The notes: generated by a model from the letters alone, not told the origin. Positions 8,504 to 16,420 are shown, numbered from the stretch's first letter. The stretch: DNA of 64,000 bases from Candidatus Peregrinibacteria bacterium CG10_big_fil_rev_8_21_14_0_10_55_24 (GCA_002772745.1 PFDV01000005.1:31609-95608), one strand, 5' to 3'. Translations and numbers: made by a program.

Positions 8504-9326
8504 GAGACCTATCCTCGCCGAAAATCTCCGCCAGGCGAATCCACTCTGCAATACTGAGTGTCTGCGGACGCCGGGAAGCCGCTACAGAAGCGCGTTCCAG
8601 GCGTTCCATGCCCCCGGGGAACGCCCCCAGGGTATTCCTGAGCATCTTCCTCTTCTGACCGAAGGCGATCTTGGTCAGGCGGAAAATCTCGTTGAGGATT
8701 TGCGTAGAGGTAAGGGGCGCAGAAAAGCATTCGATGTGGAGCACGGCGGAATCCACCTTGGGTGGCGGCAGAAAACTCTGCGGGGGTACCAGGGCAATGA
8801 TGTTGGGTGTTCCGAAGAGCCCTACGAGAATGGTGAGGAGACCCGCGTTCTCTGTATCGCAGATCTTCTCAGCAACTTCGCGTTGGATGAGGAGGGTCAT
8901 ACTCTGGGGCGTTGTCGCGGACTCTAAAAACGCGTGTCGCAGCAGTGGGGACGTGATGTGGTAGGGGATGTTGGCGACGATTTTGTAGGGGTCTTTTGGA
9001 AAGGGAACGTGGAGAGCATTCTCGTGAATGAGCGTCAGGTTCGTTGGTGCATCGGTGTGCTGAGTGACGAATTGCATGAGGAGCGGGAGCATGCGTTCAT
9101 CGAGCTCAATGGCTGTGACGTGCTTGGATTGTTTGAGCAGTTCGCGTGTGAGTGCACCAATGCCGGGACCGATTTCGACGACATGATCCTGCGTAGTGAG
9201 GTGGGCAGCTTCCACAATGCGTTGGAGCACGGATGCGTCCGTGAGGAAGTGCTGCCCGAGATCGGTATTGAGCTTGAGCCCATGCCGAGAGCAGAACTGC
9301 CGGATTTCCTGCGCGAGATCCGCCAT
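8490..9326 (-). CDS. rsmA: 16S rRNA dimethyladenosine transferase RsmA/KsgA
   Basis: 278 aa from ATG 9326. Dimethylates the two adjacent adenines in the 3'-terminal helix of 16S rRNA. Motifs: DLGQHFLTD, VVEIGPGIGALT (SAM site), ENALHVPF and catalytic NIPYHITSPLL; the C-terminal helical domain includes FGQKRKMLRNTLG. I prefer 9326 over the ORF-track TTG/ATG at 9377 because the longer form would run through the divergent promoter at 9336-9363 and family members begin close to the GQHFL motif. First gene of a unit with comEC. Confidence 0.93.
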   Translation of the reverse strand: MADLAQEIRQFCSRHGLKLNTDLGQHFLTDASVLQRIVEAAHLTTQDHVVEIGPGIGALTRELLKQSKHVTAIELDERMLPLLMQFVTQHTDAPTNLTLIHENALHVPFPKDPYKIVANIPYHITSPLLRHAFLESATTPQSMTLLIQREVAEKICDTENAGLLTILVGLFGTPNIIALVPPQSFLPPPKVDSAVLHIECFSAPLTSTQILNEIFRLTKIAFGQKRKMLRNTLGAFPGGMERLERASVAASRRPQTLSIAEWIRLAEIFGEDRSHDPS

Positions 9327-9335
9327 AGGGAGAGC

Positions 9336-9363
9336 TTGACAGTGCTTGCGATACGAGTAAAGT
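9336..9363 (+). promoter_or_regulatory. promoter of attenuator A
   Basis: TTGACA at 9336-9341, 16-bp spacer, TAAAGT at 9358-9363. Predicted start about 9370, only a few nt before the leader-peptide ATG at 9376. Divergent from rsmA. Confidence 0.7.
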
Positions 9364-9369
9364 GACATC

Positions 9370-9502
9370 ACTTTCATGTCTGCTCAGGTGTTCTTCTTTG
9401 GCTTCTATGCGTTCCCGTTTTGCGCGGGGACGGAAGCCTAATACCTGAGTGAATCCGTATTTTCCTAGGCAACCCTCCCCACGCAGCGGCGAAGGTTTTT
9501 TT
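9370..9502 (+). promoter_or_regulatory. Phe-codon attenuator leader (leader A)
   Basis: The leader RNA encodes a 21-aa Phe-rich peptide and folds into nested helices: outer CTCAGGT/ACCTGAG, middle GGCTTC/GAAGCC and inner CGTTCCCG/CGGGGACG. After the peptide stop comes a terminator-like hairpin around AACCCTCCCC and GAAGGTT with seven T at 9496-9502. The structural gene starts 19 nt after the T-run with no room for a promoter, so the terminator must be regulatory. This is the arrangement of ribosome-mediated attenuation: stalling at Phe codons would be expected to disrupt the peptide-region helices and prevent termination. The same layout recurs in leaders B, C and D. Confidence 0.78.
9376..9441 (+). 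CDS. Phe-rich leader peptide of attenuator A
   Basis: 21 codons, ATG 9376 to TAA 9439-9441. It has six Phe (core FFFGFYAFPF) and one Tyr, and ends CAGTEA. Aligned without gaps to the leader B peptide it keeps MS, F6, F8-G9-F10, P14, A17-G18 and E20. The ATG is 12 nt after the -10 box, so it is read from a nearly leaderless transcript. Its job is to sense charged tRNA-Phe, not to make a stable product. Confidence 0.78.
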   Translation: MSAQVFFFGFYAFPFCAGTEA

Positions 9503-9521
9503 CGCATTCCGCTTTCCTCCC

Positions 9522-9815
9522 ATGTCTCTCAACACTCCCGATCGTTTTGATCCTCCTCCTTCCCTCAATGGGAAACCCATAGCACTTCCTCTGGTTGAGG
9601 CCATAGCCGAAGTGTACTCACGTGCAGGCAGAACGCTCCGCATTGCCGGCAGAGAGGTTCCCACGTTCCGTGAGGCAGCGATGCGCGTTCAGCGCCTCAG
9701 CGAACTCGCTCGCTCGGGGCTTGCCATACAAGTTGAAGATGTTTTGGGAGAGAGCGGCAGCAGTCATTACACCGTGACGGATCTCGATACCCGTCTCCTC
9801 AGTGGCATCGAATGA
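9522..9815 (+). CDS. small protein of unknown function under Phe attenuation
   Basis: 97 aa, soluble, no signal peptide or TM. The N-terminus is Pro-rich (DRFDPPPS), followed by a helical segment PLVEAIAEVYSRAGR, REVPTFREAAMRVQRL and a C-terminal TVTDLDTRLL. No family recognised; it does not show chorismate mutase or ACT motifs. Preceded by attenuator A and followed after 10 nt by leader B of DAHP synthase, so an aromatic amino-acid role is likely by context only. Confidence 0.72.
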   Translation: MSLNTPDRFDPPPSLNGKPIALPLVEAIAEVYSRAGRTLRIAGREVPTFREAAMRVQRLSELARSGLAIQVEDVLGESGSSHYTVTDLDTRLLSGIE

Positions 9816-9821
9816 TTCTCT

Positions 9822-9949
9822 GACCATGTCTCACCATTCCTTCCTCTTCGGCTTCTCCTTCGTCCCGTATCGTGCGGGGGACGAGCCGTATGATCCTCTG
9901 TTCTAGAATGGATTGTAGGTTCCTCCCCCACGCGGCGGAGGTGTTTTTT
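9822..9949 (+). promoter_or_regulatory. Phe/Tyr-codon attenuator leader (leader B) of DAHP synthase
   Basis: Encodes a 26-aa Phe/Tyr-rich peptide and folds like leader A: outer CCATTC/GAATGG, middle CGGCT/AGCCG, inner CGTCCCG/CGGGGACG. Then a terminator with CCTCC (9922-9926) and GGAGG (9937-9941) and six T at 9944-9949. The aroF ATG follows 19 nt later after a pyrimidine tract (TTTTCCCCTTTCTACC). No convincing separate promoter was found, so it may be transcribed by read-through from the upstream gene. Confidence 0.77.
9826..9906 (+). CDS. Phe/Tyr-rich leader peptide of attenuator B
   Basis: 26 codons, ATG 9826 to TAG 9904-9906. Core SFLFGFSFVPYRAGDEP, with five Phe and two Tyr in total. 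The scaffold is shared with the other leaders (F6, G9, P14, R16-A17-G18). It would report charged tRNA-Phe (and perhaps tRNA-Tyr) to the aroF gene, matching the end products of the pathway. Confidence 0.78.
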   Translation: MSHHSFLFGFSFVPYRAGDEPYDPLF

Positions 9950-9968
9950 CTATTTTCCCCTTTCTACC

Positions 9969-11018
9969 ATGATTATCACTCTCGATCCCAAACTCGATTC
10001 CCGATGTGCAATTGCCAGGCAGGAGGCCATTGAAGCAGTTGCTTGTGAACATGGGTTGAAGGTGCATCCTGTGTACGGTGCAAACAAGACACTTCTCTGC
10101 ATTGTCGGAGAATTCAACGGGCAGTACAGCACTCTGTTGGATAATTTCCAGGCGATGGAGGGAGTGGAATCCGTCCATCAGGTTATGGAACCGTACAAGC
10201 TTGCAGGTAGAACCTCCCATCCAGACAACACTATTGTTGAGGTCGGTTCAGTTTGTATTGGTAACGGTTCGCTCACACACATTGCTGGTCCATGTGCAGT
10301 GGAAAGTGAACAGCAAATACGAGACATTGCTCATGCGGTTCACAATGCTGGTGGACATATATTGCGTGGCGGAGCATTCAAACCTCGCACCAGCCCGTAC
10401 AGCTTCCAAGGGTTGGGTGAAGATGGCCTCAAAATGCTTCGTGATGCCGGCGAGGAAGTTGGCATGCCTACGGTGACCGAAGTGTTGGATACGCGCGATG
10501 TTCCTCTTGTGGCTGAGCATGCAGATATGTTGCAAATCGGTGCCCGTAACATGCAAAATTTCGGGCTCCTAAAAGAGGTTGGAGAAACGGGCATGCCTGT
10601 TCTTCTCAAGCGTGGTATGAGCGCGAGGATCGTGGATCTTCTTATGTCTGCGGAGTACGTTCTCTCCCGCCGAAATGGTACAAGCAACGTCGTTCTCTGT
10701 GAGCGTGGTGTCACCGGATTTGATACGCAAACGCGCAACCAAATTGATATGAGCGCCATCCCCGTGCTCCACAATCTGACACACTTACCTGTTGTTCTTG
10801 ATCCTAGTCATGCTGTCGGTGTGCGGGAGTACATCCCTTCCATGGCACTGGCGGGTGTTGCTGCCGGTGCGGACGGCGTTCATGTAGAGGTGCATACGCA
10901 TCCAGAACAGGCGTTCTCCGATGGTAAACAGTCGCTGATTCCCGAGCAGTATGCGCAACTCGTTGAGCGCATGGGGGTGATCCACAGCGCCGTTCGCGAT
11001 CTCTACGTGCGACATTGA
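9969..11018 (+). CDS. aroF: 3-deoxy-7-phosphoheptulonate (DAHP) synthase
   Basis: 349 aa. Condenses phosphoenolpyruvate and erythrose-4-phosphate, the first step of the shikimate pathway. N-terminal about 80 residues form a ferredoxin-like/ACT-like regulatory domain as in the Thermotoga-type enzyme; the barrel follows with AGPCAVES, GGAFKPRTSPYSFQG, QIGARNMQN, LLKRG, VLCERG and VLDPSHAVG, so metal and substrate residues are intact. ATG 9969 sits 19 nt after the attenuator T-run and has no Shine-Dalgarno sequence. The only shikimate-pathway gene visible here. Confidence 0.94.
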   Translation: MIITLDPKLDSRCAIARQEAIEAVACEHGLKVHPVYGANKTLLCIVGEFNGQYSTLLDNFQAMEGVESVHQVMEPYKLAGRTSHPDNTIVEVGSVCIGNGSLTHIAGPCAVESEQQIRDIAHAVHNAGGHILRGGAFKPRTSPYSFQGLGEDGLKMLRDAGEEVGMPTVTEVLDTRDVPLVAEHADMLQIGARNMQNFGLLKEVGETGMPVLLKRGMSARIVDLLMSAEYVLSRRNGTSNVVLCERGVTGFDTQTRNQIDMSAIPVLHNLTHLPVVLDPSHAVGVREYIPSMALAGVAAGADGVHVEVHTHPEQAFSDGKQSLIPEQYAQLVERMGVIHSAVRDLYVRH

Positions 11019-11043
11019 CGTAGACTCGTCTGTTTCCTACACT
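11015..11043 (+). promoter_or_regulatory. promoter of the proB attenuator
   Basis: TTGACG 11015-11020, 17-bp spacer, TACACT 11038-11043. Predicted start near 11050, about 4 nt before the leader-peptide ATG at 11054. The -35 overlaps the aroF stop codon. Confidence 0.8.
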
Positions 11044-11049
11044 TGCAAT

Positions 11050-11188
11050 CCACATGCTTCTGGCTCAGTTCAACACTGGCACCTCCACACCGCCGCCGCG
11101 AGCGGGGAGGGTGCCGTGTGCCTAATGGCATGAGCGAATTTCGTTCGTAAAGCCCCCTCCCCACGCAGATTCCCCGGAGGGGGTTTTT
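11050..11188 (+). promoter_or_regulatory. Pro-codon attenuator leader (leader C) of glutamate 5-kinase
   Basis: The peptide-coding part folds with outer CATGC/GCATG, a strong GGCACC-TCC / GGA-GGGTGCC helix and an inner CCGC/GCGG. After the peptide stop, the stretch TGAGCGAATTTCG resembles TGAGTGAATCCG in leader A. The terminator is an 8-bp stem CCCCCTCC (11153-11160) / GGAGGGGG (11176-11183) plus five T. The left arm and loop carry CCTCCCCACGCAG, also seen in leader A. The proB ATG follows the T-run by 22 nt. Confidence 0.8.
11054..11125 (+). CDS. Pro-rich leader peptide of attenuator C
   Basis: 23 codons, ATG 11054 to TAA 11123-11125. Contains three consecutive Pro codons (CCG CCG CCG) in STPPPRAGRVP and another CCG five codons later. 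Aligned without gaps with leaders A and B it keeps F6, G9, P14 and A17-G18 (and R16 with B). Proline codons upstream of a proline-biosynthesis gene are what attenuation predicts. Confidence 0.78.
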   Translation: MLLAQFNTGTSTPPPRAGRVPCA

Positions 11189-11210
11189 GTATTTTTTTCT
11201 CTTCCCTATC

Positions 11211-12014
11211 ATGCACCATCGTCAAAAAATTATTGATACAGCAGCCGTGAAAATCGGTTCTGCAGGTCTGGAGAATGATGAAGGCCATTTGGATGTGAGT
11301 TCCGTTGCTTCGATATCAAGGCAGCTTGCGATTGTCCGAAAACACATTGCTCGACTTGGGTTTGTTTCTTCAGGAGCAGTTCCCACTGGTCGCGATGTCT
11401 ATGGATACGAAAAACAGGACGATGAGGATCTTGCCACATTACAAATGTATGCTTCTGCAGGGCAACCCGTTCTTTTCATGCACTATTTGCAGGAATTACA
11501 GAAACAAGAATACGTCTGTGTTGCGAATCAGGTTCTCCTTACGCATTCGGATATGGATAGCCGCTTGAGACTCAGGAATTTGCGCCGCCTCTTGCGTAAG
11601 ATTTTTCAGGATCGCGTGCCAGGAATTCCTATTTTCAATGAGAACGATACGGTAGCTGTTAAGGAGTTCAAATTTGACAATGATTTGTTGACGGGGGATG
11701 TAGCGCGTTTGATTGGAGCGCAGCGAGTTCTCTTTCTCATGAATGCTCCTGGGATTTTGGAGGATCTTCATGATAGAGAGAGTGTCATTAAAGAGATTCC
11801 TTTCGGGTCTACTGCGCATCGGAAGCATTTCCAGAATGGTACGTCGAAAAATGGGAGAGGTGGAATCTGGAGTAAAGATAGAGTTGCCGCCATGCTCGCC
11901 CATCATGGCATTGAGTCTGTCATTGCCTTTGCACACGAGCCCGATGTTATTCCTCGTGTCCTCCTTGATAAAGAACCTATCGGGACTCGTTATCTTCTTG
12001 CCGAAGATTCGTAA
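11211..12014 (+). CDS. proB: glutamate 5-kinase without PUA domain
   Basis: 267 aa from ATG 11211. Phosphorylates glutamate as the first step of proline synthesis. Amino-acid kinase fold with VKIGSAG, FVSSGAVPTGRDV, YASAGQPVLFMHYLQEL, VPIFNENDTVA, FDNDLLTGDVARL and NGRGGIWSKDRVAA. Ends after the kinase domain, about 100 residues shorter than E. coli ProB, so the C-terminal PUA domain is absent. The ORF-track start at 11187 lies in the terminator region. No proA in the window. Codon use is AT-richer than its neighbours. Confidence 0.88.
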   Translation: MHHRQKIIDTAAVKIGSAGLENDEGHLDVSSVASISRQLAIVRKHIARLGFVSSGAVPTGRDVYGYEKQDDEDLATLQMYASAGQPVLFMHYLQELQKQEYVCVANQVLLTHSDMDSRLRLRNLRRLLRKIFQDRVPGIPIFNENDTVAVKEFKFDNDLLTGDVARLIGAQRVLFLMNAPGILEDLHDRESVIKEIPFGSTAHRKHFQNGTSKNGRGGIWSKDRVAAMLAHHGIESVIAFAHEPDVIPRVLLDKEPIGTRYLLAEDS

Positions 12015-12059
12015 AATTTATCAATTTGCAATAGGGTGTATCGTGTACAATCTGAATTC

Positions 12060-13724
12060 ATGCGCAAAATTCTTATCTTCCTCATCGGCTTGTTCCCCAT
12101 CGCAGTTTCCGCCGTGTCATACGACACATTGAACCTTCCCTACAGCGATGCACCAACGGATCTCCCTACGGCGGTTGCCGTGAGTACGCTCACCGATCTT
12201 GAGATACTTGAAGGGAATCCGGACGGCACGTTTCGTCCACATCGGTTGCTCAACCGTGCGGAGTTCATGACCATTGCTATGCGTCTGCTACCGCTCACGC
12301 CGATGCCGGAGCCAATGCAGAATGCCGTTGATCTCAGTTGTTTCATCGACGTTCCCGCTGGCGCATGGTATGCGTCCTCTGTCTGCCAAGCGAAGGCACT
12401 CAATATCGTCCATGGGAATGCCGTTGGGGACGATCCTGCGCAGTGGCCCTTTGTGCCTGAGCGACCCGTACAGTACGAGGAGGCTCTCAAAATTCTCTTC
12501 GGTATCTTCAATTTTGCTGTGCCCCAGGGGGCAGTTCTCCAAACAGCTTCTGACGCATGGTATGCAGTCTATGTTGCAAAGGCGCAATTGCTCAATCTCC
12601 ACCTGTCCGGTCTTCTGCCCGGACATCAACTTACACGTGGGGAGATCGCGCGTTTGGTCGCCAACTTCGTCGCGTACGCGGATGGAAATCTCGACATTCT
12701 CCATGCGGTTCAGGAAGGCACTTCCTCATCTTCCAGCTCTTCTTCTAGTTCCAGCGCGTCAAACAGCACATCTTCCGCATCTACTTCAAGTTCCTCAAGC
12801 TACGATCCGCGCAGCGATACCGAGGTCCGCGCGGATTTTCTCCTGCTGGGTACGACCACTCCTATCCTCGGCGCTGCACAGATCTTCAGTGACACCGAAC
12901 CGCTCGATGTCACGACGATTACCATCGTCCTAACAGGCGAGACTCCCTCCATCCAGGGATTCCTGGTCTACGATCAAGACACGCGTTTCATCGGGAGAGC
13001 ATACCGCGATACTTCTGCGGGCACTCGGCACTACACCGTGGATCTTGCGAGCAGTGCGTTCGTTGTTCCCCATCGTGAGAACCGATCCGTGTACGCGCGT
13101 GCCATGCTCAATCCGTACAAGGGTGGTGGAACCAGTGGAGAAACAGTCCAAATTGAGAGTTTTCAGGTAAAAGGGGATGGTGTCTGGAGCCATCGCGCAT
13201 ACACCAAGAGCACCACGGAGACATATGCCGCTTACCAGACGAGTCGTGCGCGTATCACCGCCATTGAGAACGGCGGTTACGCAGAGGATCCGCTCGTCTC
13301 GGGTACGGATCTTCCGCTGGGCTCTTTCCGATTTACCGGTGAGCTGGGGGATTCGAGCGCTGACCTTGCCGTGACGGATCTTGCAATCACTATTGAGCAG
13401 AATGGCGGGGTCTTGGTTTCTGGCGTGGCGTTGGGTTCCGAGGGGATATCCGATCGGTTTGGTTGTTCCGTAGCCTCCTCCACGATTACCTGCAGCGGTA
13501 TTCCGGAGATGTTCGGTTCGTTTGATGATGCGCCGCGCACGCTCACGTTCTATGGGGACGTCTCGGTTCCCGATGATGCGCTCAATGCGTGGTTACGACT
13601 CAAGATCAACCAGGCTGGTTCCGTGGGGTCATCCGGCGCGATGACCTGGACCGATGGGGACACCGGTTTCTCATGGGTTCAAGGCTCCAGTCCCGTGGCC
13701 GTGAGCACGTCGTTCTCTCGCTAA
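12060..13724 (+). CDS. S-layer-homology domain protein with poly-Ser linker
   Basis: 554 aa from ATG 12060 (ORF track starts eight codons too early). Signal peptide MRKILIFLIGLFPIAVSA, then about three SLH-like repeats (GNPDGTFRPHRLLNRAEF, FIDVPAGAWYASSVCQAKAL, LTRGEIARLVANF) over residues 25-220, a Ser-rich linker about 225-257 and a beta-rich C-terminal part of about 300 residues. SLH domains anchor proteins to the cell wall; the C-terminal part is exposed and unassigned. Promoter with TACAAT at 12046-12051 ends 8 nt before the ATG, so leaderless. Confidence 0.85.
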   Translation: MRKILIFLIGLFPIAVSAVSYDTLNLPYSDAPTDLPTAVAVSTLTDLEILEGNPDGTFRPHRLLNRAEFMTIAMRLLPLTPMPEPMQNAVDLSCFIDVPAGAWYASSVCQAKALNIVHGNAVGDDPAQWPFVPERPVQYEEALKILFGIFNFAVPQGAVLQTASDAWYAVYVAKAQLLNLHLSGLLPGHQLTRGEIARLVANFVAYADGNLDILHAVQEGTSSSSSSSSSSSASNSTSSASTSSSSSYDPRSDTEVRADFLLLGTTTPILGAAQIFSDTEPLDVTTITIVLTGETPSIQGFLVYDQDTRFIGRAYRDTSAGTRHYTVDLASSAFVVPHRENRSVYARAMLNPYKGGGTSGETVQIESFQVKGDGVWSHRAYTKSTTETYAAYQTSRARITAIENGGYAEDPLVSGTDLPLGSFRFTGELGDSSADLAVTDLAITIEQNGGVLVSGVALGSEGISDRFGCSVASSTITCSGIPEMFGSFDDAPRTLTFYGDVSVPDDALNAWLRLKINQAGSVGSSGAMTWTDGDTGFSWVQGSSPVAVSTSFSR

Positions 13725-13747
13725 TATTGCCGTTTATTACGATGTGT

Positions 13748-16018
13748 CTAGAGGGGTGATAGCGGAGCGATGCTCAAGGCAAAGCTCTTGCGCTCACCGG
13801 AATCGAATCGTATGTCGACAATATCACCTCTGCGGTTGAGTACGGTTCCCGTGCCGAAAGAGGGATGCGAAACGCGGGTATTGGGCCCGAAGGCATCCTG
13901 ATTCACATCGAGATTCTCGGTATCAAAATCTTGGTTGAATTCCACCGAGATTTCCCGCTCTTCTTGGCGATAGGGCTGCAGATCGCCCTTGAGAGCGCGC
14001 TCCCTTCCCTTTTCCGAGACCCAAGCAAAGACACTCAGGATGTCGTCGCTGCGGCGCTCAATGACATCCTCCGGAAGATCGTCGAGGAATCTGCTTGGTG
14101 CGTTGGCTTGTGTTGTTCCCCAGAGCATGCGGGAACGCGCAAAGAACATTCTCAAATGGGTTTTTGCCCGTGTCATTCCCACGTACATCAATCGTCGTTC
14201 CTCTTCCAACTGCTCGCGGTCGAACATGCTGTTGCTGTGTGGGAAAATGCCCTCCTCGCATCCCGTAATCATCACATGCTCGAACTCCAGCCCCTTGCAG
14301 AGGTGTAAGGTCATCAGGGTGAGCGCGTCATCCTTTGCGTCCTGGAGCGCATCGACCTCGGAGACGAGCGCAACTTCCTCCAGGAAACTCGTGAGTGATG
14401 TGTGCGGATCAAGCGTGTCGTACTTGTGCATCACGGAGAGAAGCTCCTGGACGTTCTGCCAACGAGTTTCCCCCTCCTCCGTTTCATCCCGCAGCCACCC
14501 TTCCATATCGGTTGCTTCCAACAGATGCTCGGCCAGGTGCGCCACGTTTTCGTGCTGGGCGAGTTCCCGCAGTTTTTCGACGAGCTCAACAAAGCCCTCA
14601 ATCCGCTTGGTAGTGCCCTCACCCAGTGCATCAATATTCTGCGCATTACAGAGGCAGTCCCACAGAGGCATGCCGTTCTCAGCACCGTAGGCTTGGATCT
14701 TGGCGATGGTCGTCTGGCCGATTTTTCGTCCAGGAACGTTGAGGATCCTTAAGAGCGAGAGCGTGTCGTGTGGATTGAGAATCACATACAGGTATGCGAG
14801 GACATCTTTCACCTCCTTGCGTGCGTAAAACTTCACGCCGCCGATGATACGGTAGGGGATGCCCGCGCGCATGCAGGCCTCCTCAAACAGGCGCGATTGT
14901 GCGTTGGTGCGGTAGAGAATCACCTGCATGTTGAGGGGGACGCCATTTCCGCGCAGTTCCTCGGCGGTGCGGATGGCCTCCTGAGCTTCTTTGCGCTCAT
15001 CCTCCACCTCCTGCACCACCACCTTGGGTCCTTCCTTGCGTTCGCTCCACATCGCTTTTTCCGGGCGATTGGGATTTGCTGCGATAATGCCGTCCGCCGC
15101 GGTGAGGACCAGTTGTGTGGAACGGTAGTTCTGTTCCAGTTTAATCCGCTTCGCGTTGGGATAGTCCTTTTCAAACTCCAGGATGTTCCTGATATCCGCT
15201 CCGCGGAACGCGTAGATGGACTGGTCCGGGTCGCCGATGACGCAAAGATTCTGGTACTTCTGCGCGAGCAACGTGATGAAGAGATACTGCGAGTGGTTGG
15301 TATCCTGGTACTCGTCCACGTGCAGGTAGCGCCAGGTTTCCTGGTAACGATCGAGCACCTCGGGGACTTCGTGAAACAGGCGGACAGTCTCGAGAATCAG
15401 ATCATCGAAATCGAGCGCGTTAGCCTCGCGCAACGCTTTTTGATACTGCGCGTACAGACGCACAATCTGCTGCATGCGCGGGATTGTCGCCTGCTCAGCC
15501 GCCTCCTTGGGGCTCACGGCTTCACACTTAAAGCGGCCGATGTACCCCAAGACCGCTTTGGGCTTGAGCTCACTCTGTTCGATGCCTGCTTCCTTGAGTA
15601 CCTGCTTCATCAACCGTTCTTGATCCGAGGCATCGTAGATGACGTACGACCGGTCGCGTCCCAATTTCTCGTAGTCGCGCCTGAGGATCCGTGCACAGAT
15701 CGAGTGGAATGTTCCCATCACCGGGAGCTTGCCGTCCTTCGATCCGAAATCGGGCACCTCTTCGCCCTGCGTGATGTGGAGCAGCTTGCGGATGCGCCCT
15801 TTCATCTCTCCTGCGGCCTTATTGGTAAACGTCACTGCCAGAATTTGCCACGGTGGAACACCGTCGTGCATCAGGCATGCAATGCGGTGCGTGAGCGCCC
15901 GCGTTTTGCCGCTGCCTGCCCCCGCCAAGATGAGGAGCGGTCCCTTGGTATGGTTCACCGCTTCCTGCTGCGGTTCATTGAGAAGTGAGAAGATGGGGTC
16001 GGCGTGCTTTGTCGGCAT
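13748..16018 (-). CDS. pcrA: UvrD/PcrA-family 3'-5' DNA helicase
   Basis: 756 aa. Superfamily 1A helicase for repair and replication-fork clearance. Motifs in order: QQEAV Q-motif, GAGSGKT Walker A, DEYQDTN Walker B, GDPDQSIYAFRGAD, QNYRST, LHLCKGLEFEHV and RLMYVGMTRAK. The C-terminal 45 residues (RVSHPSFGTGTVL, VDIRFDSGERK) are the Tudor-like domain typical of PcrA, which contacts RNA polymerase. Lies 43 nt downstream of the 70-aa gene controlled by the Val attenuator and is probably in its operon. Confidence 0.95.
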   Translation of the reverse strand: MPTKHADPIFSLLNEPQQEAVNHTKGPLLILAGAGSGKTRALTHRIACLMHDGVPPWQILAVTFTNKAAGEMKGRIRKLLHITQGEEVPDFGSKDGKLPVMGTFHSICARILRRDYEKLGRDRSYVIYDASDQERLMKQVLKEAGIEQSELKPKAVLGYIGRFKCEAVSPKEAAEQATIPRMQQIVRLYAQYQKALREANALDFDDLILETVRLFHEVPEVLDRYQETWRYLHVDEYQDTNHSQYLFITLLAQKYQNLCVIGDPDQSIYAFRGADIRNILEFEKDYPNAKRIKLEQNYRSTQLVLTAADGIIAANPNRPEKAMWSERKEGPKVVVQEVEDERKEAQEAIRTAEELRGNGVPLNMQVILYRTNAQSRLFEEACMRAGIPYRIIGGVKFYARKEVKDVLAYLYVILNPHDTLSLLRILNVPGRKIGQTTIAKIQAYGAENGMPLWDCLCNAQNIDALGEGTTKRIEGFVELVEKLRELAQHENVAHLAEHLLEATDMEGWLRDETEEGETRWQNVQELLSVMHKYDTLDPHTSLTSFLEEVALVSEVDALQDAKDDALTLMTLHLCKGLEFEHVMITGCEEGIFPHSNSMFDREQLEEERRLMYVGMTRAKTHLRMFFARSRMLWGTTQANAPSRFLDDLPEDVIERRSDDILSVFAWVSEKGRERALKGDLQPYRQEEREISVEFNQDFDTENLDVNQDAFGPNTRVSHPSFGTGTVLNRRGDIVDIRFDSGERKSFALSIAPLSPL

Positions 16019-16061
16019 GGTGGGCGGTCATTCTACCCGTTTTTCCCCTCCATGCCGAACT

Positions 16062-16274
16062 CTACAACACGCCTAATTTCCGTCGGATCTGGTTGAGGAT
16101 CTGCTCGCGGTTGAAGGAAATCGCATTCATGCGGAAGCTTTCCTCTGTGGTGGCGACAACCTCACCATGGACGCTGCAGAGTTCTGCGACAATGCGGACC
16201 TGCGCAGAGCCGTTACTCTGCCGGTAGTGGATGGCAGTGCCATCCGGATAGGGCTCGATCCACTCGTGTGCCAT
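16062..16274 (-). CDS. 70-aa protein of unknown function under Val attenuation
   Basis: 70 aa from ATG 16274; the ORF-track extension to 16346 translates the terminator and is rejected. Acidic N-terminus (AHEWIEPYPDG), a predicted beta strand VRIVAELCSVHG and a basic C-terminal helix EQILNQIRRKLGVL. No family recognised. It lies 21 nt downstream of the leader D T-run and directly upstream of the UvrD-type helicase. The reason for valine control is not apparent. Confidence 0.65.
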   Translation of the reverse strand: MAHEWIEPYPDGTAIHYRQSNGSAQVRIVAELCSVHGEVVATTEESFRMNAISFNREQILNQIRRKLGVL

Positions 16275-16295
16275 GGTGGAGAAAGGGAGGAATAC

Positions 16296-16414
16296 AAAAA
16301 ACCCCGCTTGGCGCGAGGTGGGGGGGGGGAAATCGTCAGCTACCAACCTACGCGCCTATCCTGGGGACGGCGACGAGGACGAGGCTGACGACGACACGCA
16401 CAGATTGCATGAGT
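16296..16414 (-). promoter_or_regulatory. Val-codon attenuator leader (leader D)
   Basis: Read on the minus strand: a 20-aa peptide with seven Val codons, an outer helix CGTCAGC/GCTGACG (7 bp) enclosing an inner CGCC/GGCG, then a C-rich/GCGGGG hairpin with six T (plus-strand AAAAAA 16296-16301) and the structural ATG 21 nt later after a pyrimidine tract. This matches leaders A-C in order and spacing. Confidence 0.72.
16348..16410 (-). CDS. Val-rich leader peptide of attenuator D
   Basis: 20 codons, ATG 16408-16410 to TAG 16348-16350. Seven Val (six GTC, one GTG) and two Leu, core VRVVVSLVLVAVPRIGA. The end P-R-I-G matches P-R-A-G of the proB leader. It would sense charged tRNA-Val. Confidence 0.72.
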   Translation of the reverse strand: MQSVRVVVSLVLVAVPRIGA

Positions 16415-16420
16415 GACTCT

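Noticed and set aside
9896-11210. T-box riboswitch for the aroF or proB leaders
   Set aside because: No T-box consensus (AGGGTGGNACCGCG) or specifier loop; the leader-peptide model explains the data better.
14768-15988. 406-aa plus-strand ORF
   Set aside because: Antisense shadow of the UvrD/PcrA gene; long only because of codon bias.
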